Source: an uncultured Methanomassiliicoccus sp. (lineage in GTDB: Archaea > Thermoplasmatota > Thermoplasmata > Methanomassiliicoccales > Methanomassiliicoccaceae). Taken from it: a stretch of DNA of 64,000 nt. The notes under the pieces are model-generated. The model saw only the letters and a program-made list of their open reading frames with translations. It had not been told where the DNA came from and did no database searches. Position numbers and translations under genes: made by a program. The stretch covers positions 62,001 to 126,000 of the forward strand of contig CAJKXZ010000004.1 in NCBI GenBank assembly GCA_905203995.1, written 5' to 3'. Position 1 is the stretch's first letter; each line of letters begins with the position of its first letter. Of this stretch, positions 10,118 through 18,026 are shown piece after piece.

Positions 10118-11197
10118 TTATTCAGTTCTGGTCTTCGCTACGGCTTCCGCCTTATTTTTCTCTTGTTCGATGGAAGCTTCGAGATTTTTGAGATCAATGC
10201 GCAGCTCTTCGATAGAGGGGATCGGACCGAGAATATCATCGGGTTTACCAACTGCCTTTTCGATACTGTCGACATCGGCAATTTCTCTGGCGGGGGTCTG
10301 TTTACCGCTGCCTAGATAATCGGAGATGCCTTCCATAATGCTGGTAATCTCAAAGGGTATGATCCACTTGGTTGATTCGCCTTGTCCCAGTGACTGCATG
10401 GTCTGTAAGGAAAGTACTGTGAGCGCTTTAGAGTCTAAGGTACTGGCTCCGACGGACATGATACGCAGCTTTTGGGCCTCACCCTGGCTCTGTAAGATAA
10501 TTGCCAGTCTTTCTCCTTCTGCTTCTAAGACTTTTGACTGTCTCAGACCTTCAGCCTGCAGGATACGGGATTTCTTCTCACCTTCTGCTTGCAGAATAGC
10601 CCCGGTTTTTTCTCCGTCGGCCCTGAGAATTGTTGCTCTCCTCATTCTTTCGGCAGAGGTCTGCTCTTCCATGGCCTGCTTGACTTTTGGTGCAGGGTCA
10701 ACTTCTCTGATTTCCACTGCGTCAACTTTTACTCCCCACTTGTCGGTAGATTCATCGAGGATGTCTCTGAGGCGCAGGTTAATCTTCTCCCTGCTGGAGA
10801 GAATTTCATCTAATTCCATGTCACCGATTACGGAACGGAGGGTGGTTTGTGCTAAGTACACAGTTGCGGAGCGGTAGTTAGTGACCTGGAAATAAGCTTT
10901 AGCCGGGTCAATGACTTTGATGTAAATAATCGCATCAACATTGGTCGGTGAGTTATCTTTGGTAATAACTTCCTGACTGGGGACATCCAAAACTTGTGTA
11001 CGGAGATCCATTTTGATTACTTGGCTGACGATAGGTGTGACGACATTAATACCGGGATTCAGTACTCTCATGAAGGTACCCAGTCTAATGTATATCCCTT
11101 GTTCATAGGGGCTAATAATCTTTACACTCCCGTACACTATTGCTAGCACTACGATGATAGCGAAGACCGTAAGACCCAATATTAGGTTTTGATCCAT
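10118..11197 (-). CDS. SPFH/Band 7 (stomatin-like) membrane protein
   Basis: A 359-residue protein with one N-terminal membrane anchor (about residues 5-25), then an SPFH domain (about 25-190, with SPYEQGIYIRLG and ITKDNSPTNVDAIIYIKV). A long Ala/Glu/Arg-rich coiled coil follows, with repeated ILQAEGE-type units. The C-terminal 50 residues are charged. Stomatins scaffold membrane microdomains and work with NfeD proteins; such a gene lies immediately upstream. A GAGGT Shine-Dalgarno precedes the start. A strong hairpin separates it from nfeD, so it may have its own promoter. Confidence 0.9.
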   Translation of the reverse strand: MDQNLILGLTVFAIIVVLAIVYGSVKIISPYEQGIYIRLGTFMRVLNPGINVVTPIVSQVIKMDLRTQVLDVPSQEVITKDNSPTNVDAIIYIKVIDPAKAYFQVTNYRSATVYLAQTTLRSVIGDMELDEILSSREKINLRLRDILDESTDKWGVKVDAVEIREVDPAPKVKQAMEEQTSAERMRRATILRADGEKTGAILQAEGEKKSRILQAEGLRQSKVLEAEGERLAIILQSQGEAQKLRIMSVGASTLDSKALTVLSLQTMQSLGQGESTKWIIPFEITSIMEGISDYLGSGKQTPAREIADVDSIEKAVGKPDDILGPIPSIEELRIDLKNLEASIEQEKNKAEAVAKTRTE

Positions 11198-11265
11198 TTG
11201 AATGACCTCACTTACTTACTCATGTATAGATACTTAAAACAATTTTATTTTTAAAATGGTTAAAA

Positions 11266-11297
11266 ATTAAGAAAAATTGAAGGCGAACCTTCAATTT
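11266..11297 (-). terminator. Hairpin between nfeD and the stomatin gene
   Basis: A 10-bp perfect stem AAATTGAAGG/CCTTCAATTT (11274-11283 with 11288-11297) has a four-base loop and a short U-run on the minus strand. It lies directly after the nfeD stop and could terminate or attenuate read-through into the stomatin gene. Confidence 0.7.
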
Positions 11298-12004
11298 TAG
11301 AATTCAGCGACGTGTACGCCGTTCTCGTTTTTGGAAACAACTTTAACTTCCGTGCCGGCGTAGATATTGCAGTCGGCAGTGGCATTAAAGACTTCATCAC
11401 CGATTTTGACTTTACCAGTTCCCAGGCCAGGTGAGATTAAAGTCACTACTAGTGCTTTCTCGCCATCGGCAACGGCGGCGGCTTTAGGCTTGCTTGGCTC
11501 GTTGCTGATTGTTTTGGCTGGTGGCTGGTTAGCCTTGCTTTGTTCATATTCTTCGAGTGAGATTTCTTCGACAGTGACGTGGACTCCTTCGGAAGCTACA
11601 ACTTTGACGGGGGTGCCGGCTGCGATATTGCCGCTAGCCTCAGCACTCCAGACTTCACCATCGATTCTGACTTTGCCGAGCATGGTAGTGGGTGTAATCA
11701 TGGTTGTTACGACACCGGTACGTCCTACGAGTGAAGTTCCCACCAAAGTCTCCGGTGGAGCTACGGGTGACAGTCTCTTGTATAACTGGATACTTCCGAT
11801 CGAGGCAACAATCAGTACAACCACGGCTAAAAGGGGTGAATAGTACGTGAAGAGTTGATCTGGGAAAATTACGAACACAGCACCCAATACGGTGAGGATG
11901 GTTGCAGGAATAATTATGAAATTACCGGGCGCTGCTGCTTCAGCGACCAGCAGAATAATGCCGATAATCAGCATGATAATTGCAACCGTAAACTCGTCTA
12001 TCAT
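11297..12004 (-). CDS. NfeD-like membrane protein with two OB-fold domains
   Basis: A 235-residue protein. Three or four hydrophobic segments fill residues 5-72, followed by two OB-fold NfeD C-terminal domains, one at about 88-155 and one at about 180-235. Each has the GKVRIDGEVW- or GKVKIGDEVF-type strand. The N-terminal ClpP-like protease domain of long NfeD proteins is absent, so this is the short form that partners stomatin. Two tandem OB domains are less common than one. The gene is upstream of, and co-oriented with, the stomatin gene, 99 bp away with an intervening hairpin. Confidence 0.85.
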   Translation of the reverse strand: MIDEFTVAIIMLIIGIILLVAEAAAPGNFIIIPATILTVLGAVFVIFPDQLFTYYSPLLAVVVLIVASIGSIQLYKRLSPVAPPETLVGTSLVGRTGVVTTMITPTTMLGKVRIDGEVWSAEASGNIAAGTPVKVVASEGVHVTVEEISLEEYEQSKANQPPAKTISNEPSKPKAAAVADGEKALVVTLISPGLGTGKVKIGDEVFNATADCNIYAGTEVKVVSKNENGVHVAEF

Positions 12005-12126
12005 ACCATGGTAATTGCGGTTTACAATTATAAAGGGTCCTATGCATAACGGGTAATATTCAGTGTTTTTTCGAGATTCGTATTATTTTTCAGGAAATAT
12101 TTCAGAATTCGTGTGAATATTGCAAA

Positions 12127-13242
12127 GTGTGGCGGCGGACGCTTCAAATAGGCAAAGATGACATAGAATTAGAGGTGAAAACCGAGTCAACAACTCCGTT
12201 GCTGTCCTTTGCCGGCCGCGTTGATGCTAGCGAGATGGTGCAGCTTTTGCAGAGTGTTCCAGCTTGGCCTGGTTTTAAACACCGTGGTTCTCAGGAAGAC
12301 TTCTGGCATTGGCGTTATGATCAAAGCCAAGCTGAAAAACTCATCAGTGTGATCTATGCTGATGGCAAACCGATCTCGCATGCGGCCGCTTTGCCGATGG
12401 CTATCTGCATCAACGGTAAGGTGCTCAAAGGGGTGCAGTGGTCTGATTTTTGCACGGCACCGGAATTTCGCAATCAGGGGTTGATTGAAAAAGCCGTAAA
12501 AAATCTGGAAGAGGCCGAGATCGCTACGGGCATTGAGGTGGATTTTGCCTTTCCTTCCCCGCGGGGCTATAACATCGCCCTCAACGCCGGTTTATTGGAA
12601 ATTCCTGCTAAGTTCAAACAATACGAGTTAATCATCGATCCCGAAGATTTTTTTGGCAACAGCAAAACGGGAAAAATGAAAAAAATCGCTTATAATACCA
12701 GCCTGTATCTCAAAGCCAACGATACCAGCCGTATCAAGGGCATCCGGCTGGAGGAAGTTAGCGAATTCCCCGCCGACATTGAAGAACTAACCATCGACTT
12801 TGAAAAGTATTATGACATCACGCTCAGACACAGCCGGGCTTACCTCAATCATCGTTATTTAACACCGGAAGGCGGTGAATTTACGGTAGTCGTGGCTAAG
12901 CGCAATGGCCAATCCTGCGGCTATCTGGTGATGAAGTGTTACACCGTTAATGACGTCAACTACGTAGACATCGTTGACCTCTGTGCTGATGCCCATGCTG
13001 TGGTCAAAATGCTGCTGAATTATGCTGAAGATTTCTGTCAAAAAAATGAATCAGATACGCTGCACATCTGGCTTTCCAGTACTGACTGGCTCAGCTATGA
13101 TGTCCTTCGTTATGGTTTCAAAGCGATCAAACCGTTAGCCGGTGAGCGGATTATGCGCTTTTTAATGAGAAGGTTTGATCGGGGGCCGATTCCCGAAAAT
13201 CCTGTTTGTCATCTGGTTTTAGGCGATTCGGATTGGGTATAG
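12127..13242 (+). CDS. GNAT-family N-acetyltransferase
   Basis: A 371-residue protein. The region from about residue 45 to 160 is a GNAT acetyltransferase fold: SHAAALPMAICINGKVLKG forms the central strands, and CTAPEFRNQGLIEKAV matches the acetyl-CoA pyrophosphate-binding loop (R/Q-x-x-G-x-G/A, here RNQGLI). A second alpha/beta half follows. The acceptor substrate is unknown. The listed GTG start gives 30 residues before recognisable family sequence. The next gene, 37 bp on, encodes a radical SAM enzyme in the same direction, so the two may modify the same substrate. Confidence 0.75.
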   Translation: MWRRTLQIGKDDIELEVKTESTTPLLSFAGRVDASEMVQLLQSVPAWPGFKHRGSQEDFWHWRYDQSQAEKLISVIYADGKPISHAAALPMAICINGKVLKGVQWSDFCTAPEFRNQGLIEKAVKNLEEAEIATGIEVDFAFPSPRGYNIALNAGLLEIPAKFKQYELIIDPEDFFGNSKTGKMKKIAYNTSLYLKANDTSRIKGIRLEEVSEFPADIEELTIDFEKYYDITLRHSRAYLNHRYLTPEGGEFTVVVAKRNGQSCGYLVMKCYTVNDVNYVDIVDLCADAHAVVKMLLNYAEDFCQKNESDTLHIWLSSTDWLSYDVLRYGFKAIKPLAGERIMRFLMRRFDRGPIPENPVCHLVLGDSDWV

Positions 13243-13279
13243 AGAAATCACCATATAGTCTGCCGCTGTTGAAGGCCCC

Positions 13280-14215
13280 ATGGTTTCCACCTTCCGTCAG
13301 TACTGTTACTATGCCGGCTGGTTTTTCAAATCTAAGTTGGGTAAGAAGAAGCCCTTGGTCAACACGATGATCATCGGTTACAGCTGTAATCTGCATTGTA
13401 AGCACTGTTCGGTAATCGCACACAATGATGAAATTTCCGGCAGCCACACGTTACCTTATGAAACGGCGGTAGCGGAAATGGAGCGGGAATTTGCCAATGG
13501 CGCCCGTATCATTTTCTTTGAAGGAGGAGAACCGACCATCTGGAAAAGCGGTGAGAAATCTTTTCCTGATCTGGTGGCCGAGGCCAGACGTATTGGCTAT
13601 TATGTAATCGGCTATACGACCAACGGTACCGGCCAGATTTATGAAAACTGCGACGTGATTTCCGTCAGTCTTGACGGTCCGCCGGCGATCCACGATGCCA
13701 TCCGCGGGGAAGGTGTATATGACAAGCTGATGGCCAACATCGCGCAGCTGCAGCATACTAACATTTTCGCTAATCTGGTGGTGATGGAACACAACAAACA
13801 TGCAATCCGGGAGACCTTGGAAATCGTGCAGAATCATCCGCAGATCAGCGGCCTGATGGTTAATTTCCTCACCCCACCGCCTTATGAAATCGCCGTCTCC
13901 CATGAAGACAAAGTGCAGATCGTGGAAGAACTCCTGCAGTTTAAAAAAGAAGGCTTGCCAGTACTGAATACTGAAAATGCGCTGAAAGAACTGCTGATCG
14001 CAGATTACTCTGAAAAATGTCCCCGCTGGGTTTCAGTCTTTACTACTCCTGACGGGGCAAAATTCAACGGCTGTCCGGCAGCTGGTACCGACTCCTGCAA
14101 AAACTGCGGTTTCGATGCCGTGCGTGAGTACCGTTTGATCCTGGATTTCAATCTCGAAACCGTTTTGAAAATGTCTAAGCAGTTCGCCTTGACTAATAAA
14201 AATGCCCAGCGTTAA
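13280..14215 (+). CDS. Radical SAM enzyme
   Basis: A 311-residue radical S-adenosylmethionine protein. The cluster motif CNLHCKHC (residues about 36-43) binds the [4Fe-4S] that cleaves SAM. FFEGGEPTIWKSG is the GGE motif contacting the SAM amino group, and YTTNGTG and SVSLDGPP fit the barrel strands. The C-terminal cysteines CPAAGTDSCKNC could hold an auxiliary cluster, as in SPASM/HpnH-like proteins. Substrate is unknown. Neighbours are a GNAT acetyltransferase upstream and, beyond a predicted folded RNA, ribulose-phosphate epimerase and a UbiA prenyltransferase. Confidence 0.88.
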   Translation: MVSTFRQYCYYAGWFFKSKLGKKKPLVNTMIIGYSCNLHCKHCSVIAHNDEISGSHTLPYETAVAEMEREFANGARIIFFEGGEPTIWKSGEKSFPDLVAEARRIGYYVIGYTTNGTGQIYENCDVISVSLDGPPAIHDAIRGEGVYDKLMANIAQLQHTNIFANLVVMEHNKHAIRETLEIVQNHPQISGLMVNFLTPPPYEIAVSHEDKVQIVEELLQFKKEGLPVLNTENALKELLIADYSEKCPRWVSVFTTPDGAKFNGCPAAGTDSCKNCGFDAVREYRLILDFNLETVLKMSKQFALTNKNAQR

Positions 14216-14218
14216 ACA

Positions 14219-14329
14219 GTGAGGCAACTGGACAATCTGGAAGCTGCTCCTGACCGGCAGATCTTGGCGAGTTTTTAGCTCGCTAAGACTTATTGCTGTG
14301 GGATTTAGCAGCAGTCGATGCCGCCTCAC
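14219..14329 (+). ncRNA. Candidate structured RNA between the radical SAM gene and rpe
   Basis: Four nested or adjacent stems can be drawn by eye. P1 is GTGAGGC with GCCTCAC (14219-14225 and 14323-14329, 7 bp). P2 is CTGCT with GGCAG (14244-14248 and 14256-14260). P3 is CTTGGCGAG with CTCGCTAAG (14263-14271 and 14279-14287, 9 bp with one G-U). P4 is ATTGCTG with CAGCAGT (14292-14298 and 14309-14315, 7 bp with one G-U). A closing hairpin TACCTAA/TTAGGTA follows at 14332-14351. The layout, a closed multi-branch junction just before a start codon at 14372, suggests either a cis-regulatory leader of rpe or a free small RNA. It does not match tRNA, 5S, SRP RNA or any riboswitch consensus I know. 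Confidence 0.55.
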
Positions 14330-14371
14330 GCTACCTAAGGATTATTAGGTAAAAGCGGATAAGCATCATTC

Positions 14372-15028
14372 ATGGTAAAAGTAGCCCCATCCATTCTTTC
14401 CGCTGATTTTAGTAAATTAGGTGAGGAGATCAAGCGCCTCGAGCACGCCGGTGCCGATTGGATCCACATCGATGTTATGGATGGAGTTTTCGTGCCGAAT
14501 ATTACCATCGGCCAGGCCGTGGTTAAAAATCTGCGGCCTTGTACTGCTCTGCCGTTTGACGTTCATTTGATGATTACCAAACCCGAACGCTATGTTAAGG
14601 AATTTGCCGCAGCTGGTGCTGATTATATCACCATCCATCAGGAAGCATCAGATGAGATAACTGCTACCTTGGAAGAAATTCATGCCTGCGGTAAAAAAGC
14701 CGGTCTTTCTCTTAATCCGGAAACCTCTTTTAATGCCGTAATTCCTTATCTGGATAAAATCGATCTGCTGTTGGTGATGACTGTCCACCCTGGCTTTGGC
14801 GGCCAGGCTTTCATGGCTGAGTGTTTGCCGAAAGTACAAGCCGCAAAGAATCTTGTGGAAGAAAACGGCTACCAGCTGGAGATTTCCGTGGACGGCGGCA
14901 TTAACTACGAGACGGGTCAGCAAGCGGTGACGGCCGGGGCTTCCGTCTTAGCTGCCGGCAGTGCCATCTTCAAAGCTCCAAATATGCAGCGTGAAATTCA
15001 GCAATGGCATGAGCTGTCTCGTCAGTGA
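14372..15028 (+). CDS. rpe: Ribulose-phosphate 3-epimerase
   Basis: A 218-residue TIM-barrel enzyme that interconverts ribulose 5-phosphate and xylulose 5-phosphate. Nearly all family hallmarks are visible: PSILSADFSKLGEE at the N-terminus, HIDVMDGVFVPNIT with the metal-binding His and Asp, VHLMITKPERY, TVHPGFGGQAF, and the phosphate-binding SVDGGIN and GSAIF near the C-terminus. Length is standard. It is preceded by a predicted structured RNA that may control it, and followed by a UbiA-family gene. In archaea lacking the oxidative pentose pathway this enzyme supports pentose and aromatic-precursor supply. Confidence 0.95.
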   Translation: MVKVAPSILSADFSKLGEEIKRLEHAGADWIHIDVMDGVFVPNITIGQAVVKNLRPCTALPFDVHLMITKPERYVKEFAAAGADYITIHQEASDEITATLEEIHACGKKAGLSLNPETSFNAVIPYLDKIDLLLVMTVHPGFGGQAFMAECLPKVQAAKNLVEENGYQLEISVDGGINYETGQQAVTAGASVLAAGSAIFKAPNMQREIQQWHELSRQ

Positions 15029-15079
15029 AGGTTTACTCAGCCGTTATTGTTATATGCGGCATTTCAGTTACCGGGAACT

Positions 15080-16039
15080 ATGGAAACGGTGAACAGCTGC
15101 AGCCAGGGTCTGGCTTGGAAAGCTAAAGAAGTGCTGAGAATCGCTTATACTCTGCCTTTTGTCATGGCCGCAGTTGCCGGAGTAGCTTTTGCGATGACCG
15201 TTTCTGCTGAATGGCTGTTGGCGTTACTCATTCCTTTGGATGTTTTCTTCCTGGCCATGCTGGTTAATTTTTCCAATGATTATTTTGACCATAAAAGCGG
15301 AGTTGATAAACTTCGTTTTGAATGCCTAGATGATGAAAATTTCCTGCAGCAGTTGAAAGGCTTGACGGACGGCAAAGTCTATTGGGAAGGCAATTCTTTA
15401 GATCGGGGAATAATTACCAGCCAGCAGGGAAAACTGCTGTTGATGGTGATTCTTGCCTGTACAATTATTGTTTCGTTACCGATTATTTATTTAACCGGCG
15501 TGATTTCGCTGGTGCTAGGCGGCCTGGCTCTGCTTTTAGTGCTCTTTTATACCATGCCCCCGGTTAATCTCGGTGCCCGCGGATTTGGCGAACTTGATGT
15601 TTTCTGCTCTTTCTTTTGCATTCCCTTTTTCTCCTTCTTCGTGATCACGATGGAGTTTAATTACACCGTCTTCTTCGTTTCTCTGGCAATCGGCTGCGGG
15701 GCAATGCTGATGCGTATTGCCGATGAAGTTCCCGGTTATGACGCACACATCGCCATGGGTGAGAAAAATCTCGTAGTGAGATTGGGTAAAGACAAACTGC
15801 CGCTGCTCGAATGGACGCTGATCGGCCTTGTTTACCTGATGGTGGCTTTCGCTGCCGTTACTAATCCTTGGTTCCTTCTGCTCTTCCTCACTCTGCCTCT
15901 GCCGTTAAAGGCCATGAATGATCTCAAAATTGAGGATGATGTGAAGTACTGGCGGCCGCTCACCAAGTTCATGTTTATGACGACCTGCATCGCCCTTTTG
16001 ACGGTAGTCGCCTTAGCTCTGCAGACTTTGTTGTCATAA
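15080..16039 (+). CDS. UbiA-superfamily prenyltransferase
   Basis: A 319-residue integral membrane protein with eight or nine hydrophobic helices. Both diphosphate-binding Asp motifs are present: NDYFDHKSGVD near residue 62-72 and DEVPGYDAH near residue 225. UbiA enzymes transfer a prenyl chain to an aromatic or polar acceptor. The NDYFDHKSGVD form resembles the MenA branch more than the archaeal lipid enzyme, but the acceptor cannot be told. The ATG at 15080 is preferred to the TTG at 15047. Between the two motifs, residues 80-105 include an unusual charged loop. It follows rpe closely and may be co-transcribed. Confidence 0.85.
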   Translation: METVNSCSQGLAWKAKEVLRIAYTLPFVMAAVAGVAFAMTVSAEWLLALLIPLDVFFLAMLVNFSNDYFDHKSGVDKLRFECLDDENFLQQLKGLTDGKVYWEGNSLDRGIITSQQGKLLLMVILACTIIVSLPIIYLTGVISLVLGGLALLLVLFYTMPPVNLGARGFGELDVFCSFFCIPFFSFFVITMEFNYTVFFVSLAIGCGAMLMRIADEVPGYDAHIAMGEKNLVVRLGKDKLPLLEWTLIGLVYLMVAFAAVTNPWFLLLFLTLPLPLKAMNDLKIEDDVKYWRPLTKFMFMTTCIALLTVVALALQTLLS

Positions 16040-16107
16040 TCTAGACAACATTTTCTTAAACTCTAAAACTAAAAGCCACCAATCTCTGAAGGCTGATTTC
16101 CCAAGAA

Positions 16108-16140
16108 AATTATATACCTTGTAAGGAGAATGCGTTAGTT
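16108..16140 (+). promoter_or_regulatory. Promoter of the zinc micro-protein gene
   Basis: AATTATATACC (16108-16118) is a good archaeal TATA box lying about 26 bp before the ATG at 16141, so the transcript is probably leaderless. An AAGGAG sequence (16123-16128) is too far from the ATG, at 12 bases, for a normal ribosome-binding site. Confidence 0.55.
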
Positions 16141-16335
16141 ATGTCCGAAGACGTATGTGGAATTGAAGGCTGTTCTGCACCTGCTGTAAAGTCCTATGCT
16201 GCCAAAGCCTGTACGGAAGCAGGTCTCAAACCGGCTAATGATAAAGCCAAGCGCGTACACCTTTGCAAAGAACACAACAAGCAAATGAAGAAAGCGACTA
16301 AGACCGATCGTAAACTGGACGCCCTGAGCAGATGA
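16141..16335 (+). CDS. Small putative zinc-binding protein
   Basis: A 64-residue, Lys-rich protein with a possible zinc site made of C6, C11, C42 and H45 (VCGIEGC and HLCKEH). I do not recognise a named family. The C-terminal half is strongly basic (KQMKKATKTDRK), so nucleic-acid contact is plausible. It is 10 bp upstream of RNase Z on the same strand and probably shares its transcript. Its own strong TATA box and clean reading frame support a real gene. Confidence 0.7.
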   Translation: MSEDVCGIEGCSAPAVKSYAAKACTEAGLKPANDKAKRVHLCKEHNKQMKKATKTDRKLDALSR

Positions 16336-16345
16336 TGATTCGTTC

Positions 16346-17254
16346 ATGAATCTGACTTTTTTAGGCACTGGTGGCGGTCTCCCCTCTCCTCAGCGGGGGG
16401 TGAGCGCAGTCGCTCTTCAGTACGGGCGGGAGATCCTGCTCTTTGATTGTGGTGAGGGTACACAGCGGCAGTTCATGAATGCTTCACTATCCTTCATGAA
16501 AATCAGCTCAATTTTCATCACTCATCTGCACGGCGACCATATCCTGGGCATTCCTGGCTTAATGCAGTCAATGAATCTTTCGGGACGCACTGAACCGCTG
16601 GCGGTTTTTGGTCCAGCCGGTACGCGGGACTTTATGCAGGCCGCTTTAGCGCTGGGCTACTTTAATCCTGATTATGAGATTAAGACCTGTGAATTAGCAC
16701 CTGGTGAAGCGGTGGAAGTTGCAGGATTGATGGTAAAAGCCGTAGCTGCTGACCACACTGTTCCGGCAATTTCTTTCATCATCCAGGAACCGCCGCGCAA
16801 AGGAAAATTCTCTAAGAAGGCAGCTAAAGAACTGGGCATTCCCGAAGGTCCTCTTTACGGGAAGCTGCAGAACGGACTGAGCGTCAATGTAAATGGAAAA
16901 GTCATCGAGCCTTCGATGGTCATGGGTCCGCCGCGGAAAGGGCGGAAAATTGCCTATTCCGGCGATACCCGCCCTACGGCCGCCTTTGCCGCTGCCGCCG
17001 CTGACTGTGAGGTAATGATTCATGAATCAACAGTCATGGCTGATTTAGAAGAACAGGGTCTAGAATTCGGACATTCTTCAGCCGCTGCCGCCGCCAAGAT
17101 TGCTAAAGCGGCAGGAGCCAAGAAATTAATTTTAACTCATTTTTCTAACCGTTATGAGGATCTCGCAGAAATTGAAGCAGAAGCACAGGAAATTTTCCCG
17201 GAAACAATGGCGGCTGCTGATTTTTACAGCTTGGAGATAAACTACTCAGAATGA
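16346..17254 (+). CDS. rnz: Ribonuclease Z (tRNA 3' endonuclease)
   Basis: A 302-residue metallo-beta-lactamase-fold nuclease that cuts tRNA precursors after the discriminator base. Diagnostic segments are FLGTGGGLPSPQRGVSA at the N-terminus, FDCGEGTQRQF, the zinc motif THLHGDHILGIPGL, AADHTVPAISFII, YSGDTRP, and HESTV followed by GHSSAAAAAKIAK, LTHFSNRY and the C-terminal AADF. The exosite arm (about residues 150-195, with GPLYGKLQNG) is present. It acts in the cytoplasm on tRNAs lacking an encoded CCA end; both tRNAs in this window do encode CCA. Confidence 0.96.
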   Translation: MNLTFLGTGGGLPSPQRGVSAVALQYGREILLFDCGEGTQRQFMNASLSFMKISSIFITHLHGDHILGIPGLMQSMNLSGRTEPLAVFGPAGTRDFMQAALALGYFNPDYEIKTCELAPGEAVEVAGLMVKAVAADHTVPAISFIIQEPPRKGKFSKKAAKELGIPEGPLYGKLQNGLSVNVNGKVIEPSMVMGPPRKGRKIAYSGDTRPTAAFAAAAADCEVMIHESTVMADLEEQGLEFGHSSAAAAAKIAKAAGAKKLILTHFSNRYEDLAEIEAEAQEIFPETMAAADFYSLEINYSE

Positions 17255-17335
17255 GATAAATCTGCTCTAAAAAGATTATATTTCCTATATTTTTCACCGG
17301 TAGTTCTATATGGCTTATGGCCCTATTACTATTCG

Positions 17336-17920
17336 ATGAAACTAATAGAACGTCCTAAATATGGACCGTTGCACCGTTTCACAGACTATCACGTGTACAA
17401 GACACTTTCCGTGCTTTCTGACGGTACTCGCAAAGGTAGGAAGCAATTAGCTGATAAGGTAGGCGTAGGCGAAGGCAGCATGCGTACTATCGTCGAATGT
17501 ATTCGCGATAAGGGTTATATCGACGTCAAACAGACGGGGATTAAAATTACCAAAAAAGGCAGTGAATTTTTCAATACCATTCCTCTGCAGATTTATACAC
17601 TTGGTGAATCTGATCTGGTCCACGGCAAAAGCGGCGTCGCCGTACAGGTCAAAGGAGTCGCCAGTAAAATCGGTTCAGGGATGGAACAGCGTGACCGGGC
17701 GATGATCGCCGGTGCTGATGGTGCCACTACCGTTCTGGTTAAAAAAGGAAAATTACAGATCCCCGGTGATATTGATCTGGAAAGCATCTATCCTGACACC
17801 GCTTCGACACTCAATAAGCTGTTTGATCTGGAAGATGAAGATATTGTTATTATCGGAACTTCTGCCCAACTGGAATGTGCAGAAGAAGGCGCCGTTGCGG
17901 CAGCTTTAGATCTCTTATAA
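17336..17920 (+). CDS. DUF4443 family putative transcriptional regulator
   Basis: A 194-residue archaeal protein. Residues about 12-80 form a winged-helix domain (GRKQLADKVGVGEGSMRTIVECIRDKGYI, ITKKGSEFF). The C-terminal DUF4443 half (about 85-194) has GVAVQVKGV, QRDRAMIAGADGATTLV-like sequence and a predicted ligand-binding fold. Function is unproven; it likely binds DNA in response to a small molecule. It stands alone between RNase Z and the convergent glutamate synthase. A T-rich region with TTATATTTCCTATATTTTTC upstream holds the likely promoter. Confidence 0.8.
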   Translation: MKLIERPKYGPLHRFTDYHVYKTLSVLSDGTRKGRKQLADKVGVGEGSMRTIVECIRDKGYIDVKQTGIKITKKGSEFFNTIPLQIYTLGESDLVHGKSGVAVQVKGVASKIGSGMEQRDRAMIAGADGATTVLVKKGKLQIPGDIDLESIYPDTASTLNKLFDLEDEDIVIIGTSAQLECAEEGAVAAALDLL

Positions 17921-18026
17921 GTTTTTTCCATTTTCCGCTCGTCAACAGTTGTTGATTGAGACGGATAATTTTAATAATTATTGATTAGGATTTTAAAAAG
18001 ATAAAAAAAGGGGTTTGGAGTCTGGC

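Noticed and set aside
10326..10877. 183-codon plus-strand frame inside the stomatin gene
   Set aside because: It is a by-product of the Ala/Glu-rich coiled-coil codons on the other strand.
14219..14329. The structured RNA as an intron-containing tRNA
   Set aside because: The 7-bp closing stem looks like an acceptor, but there is no T-arm with TTCGAAT and no D-arm.
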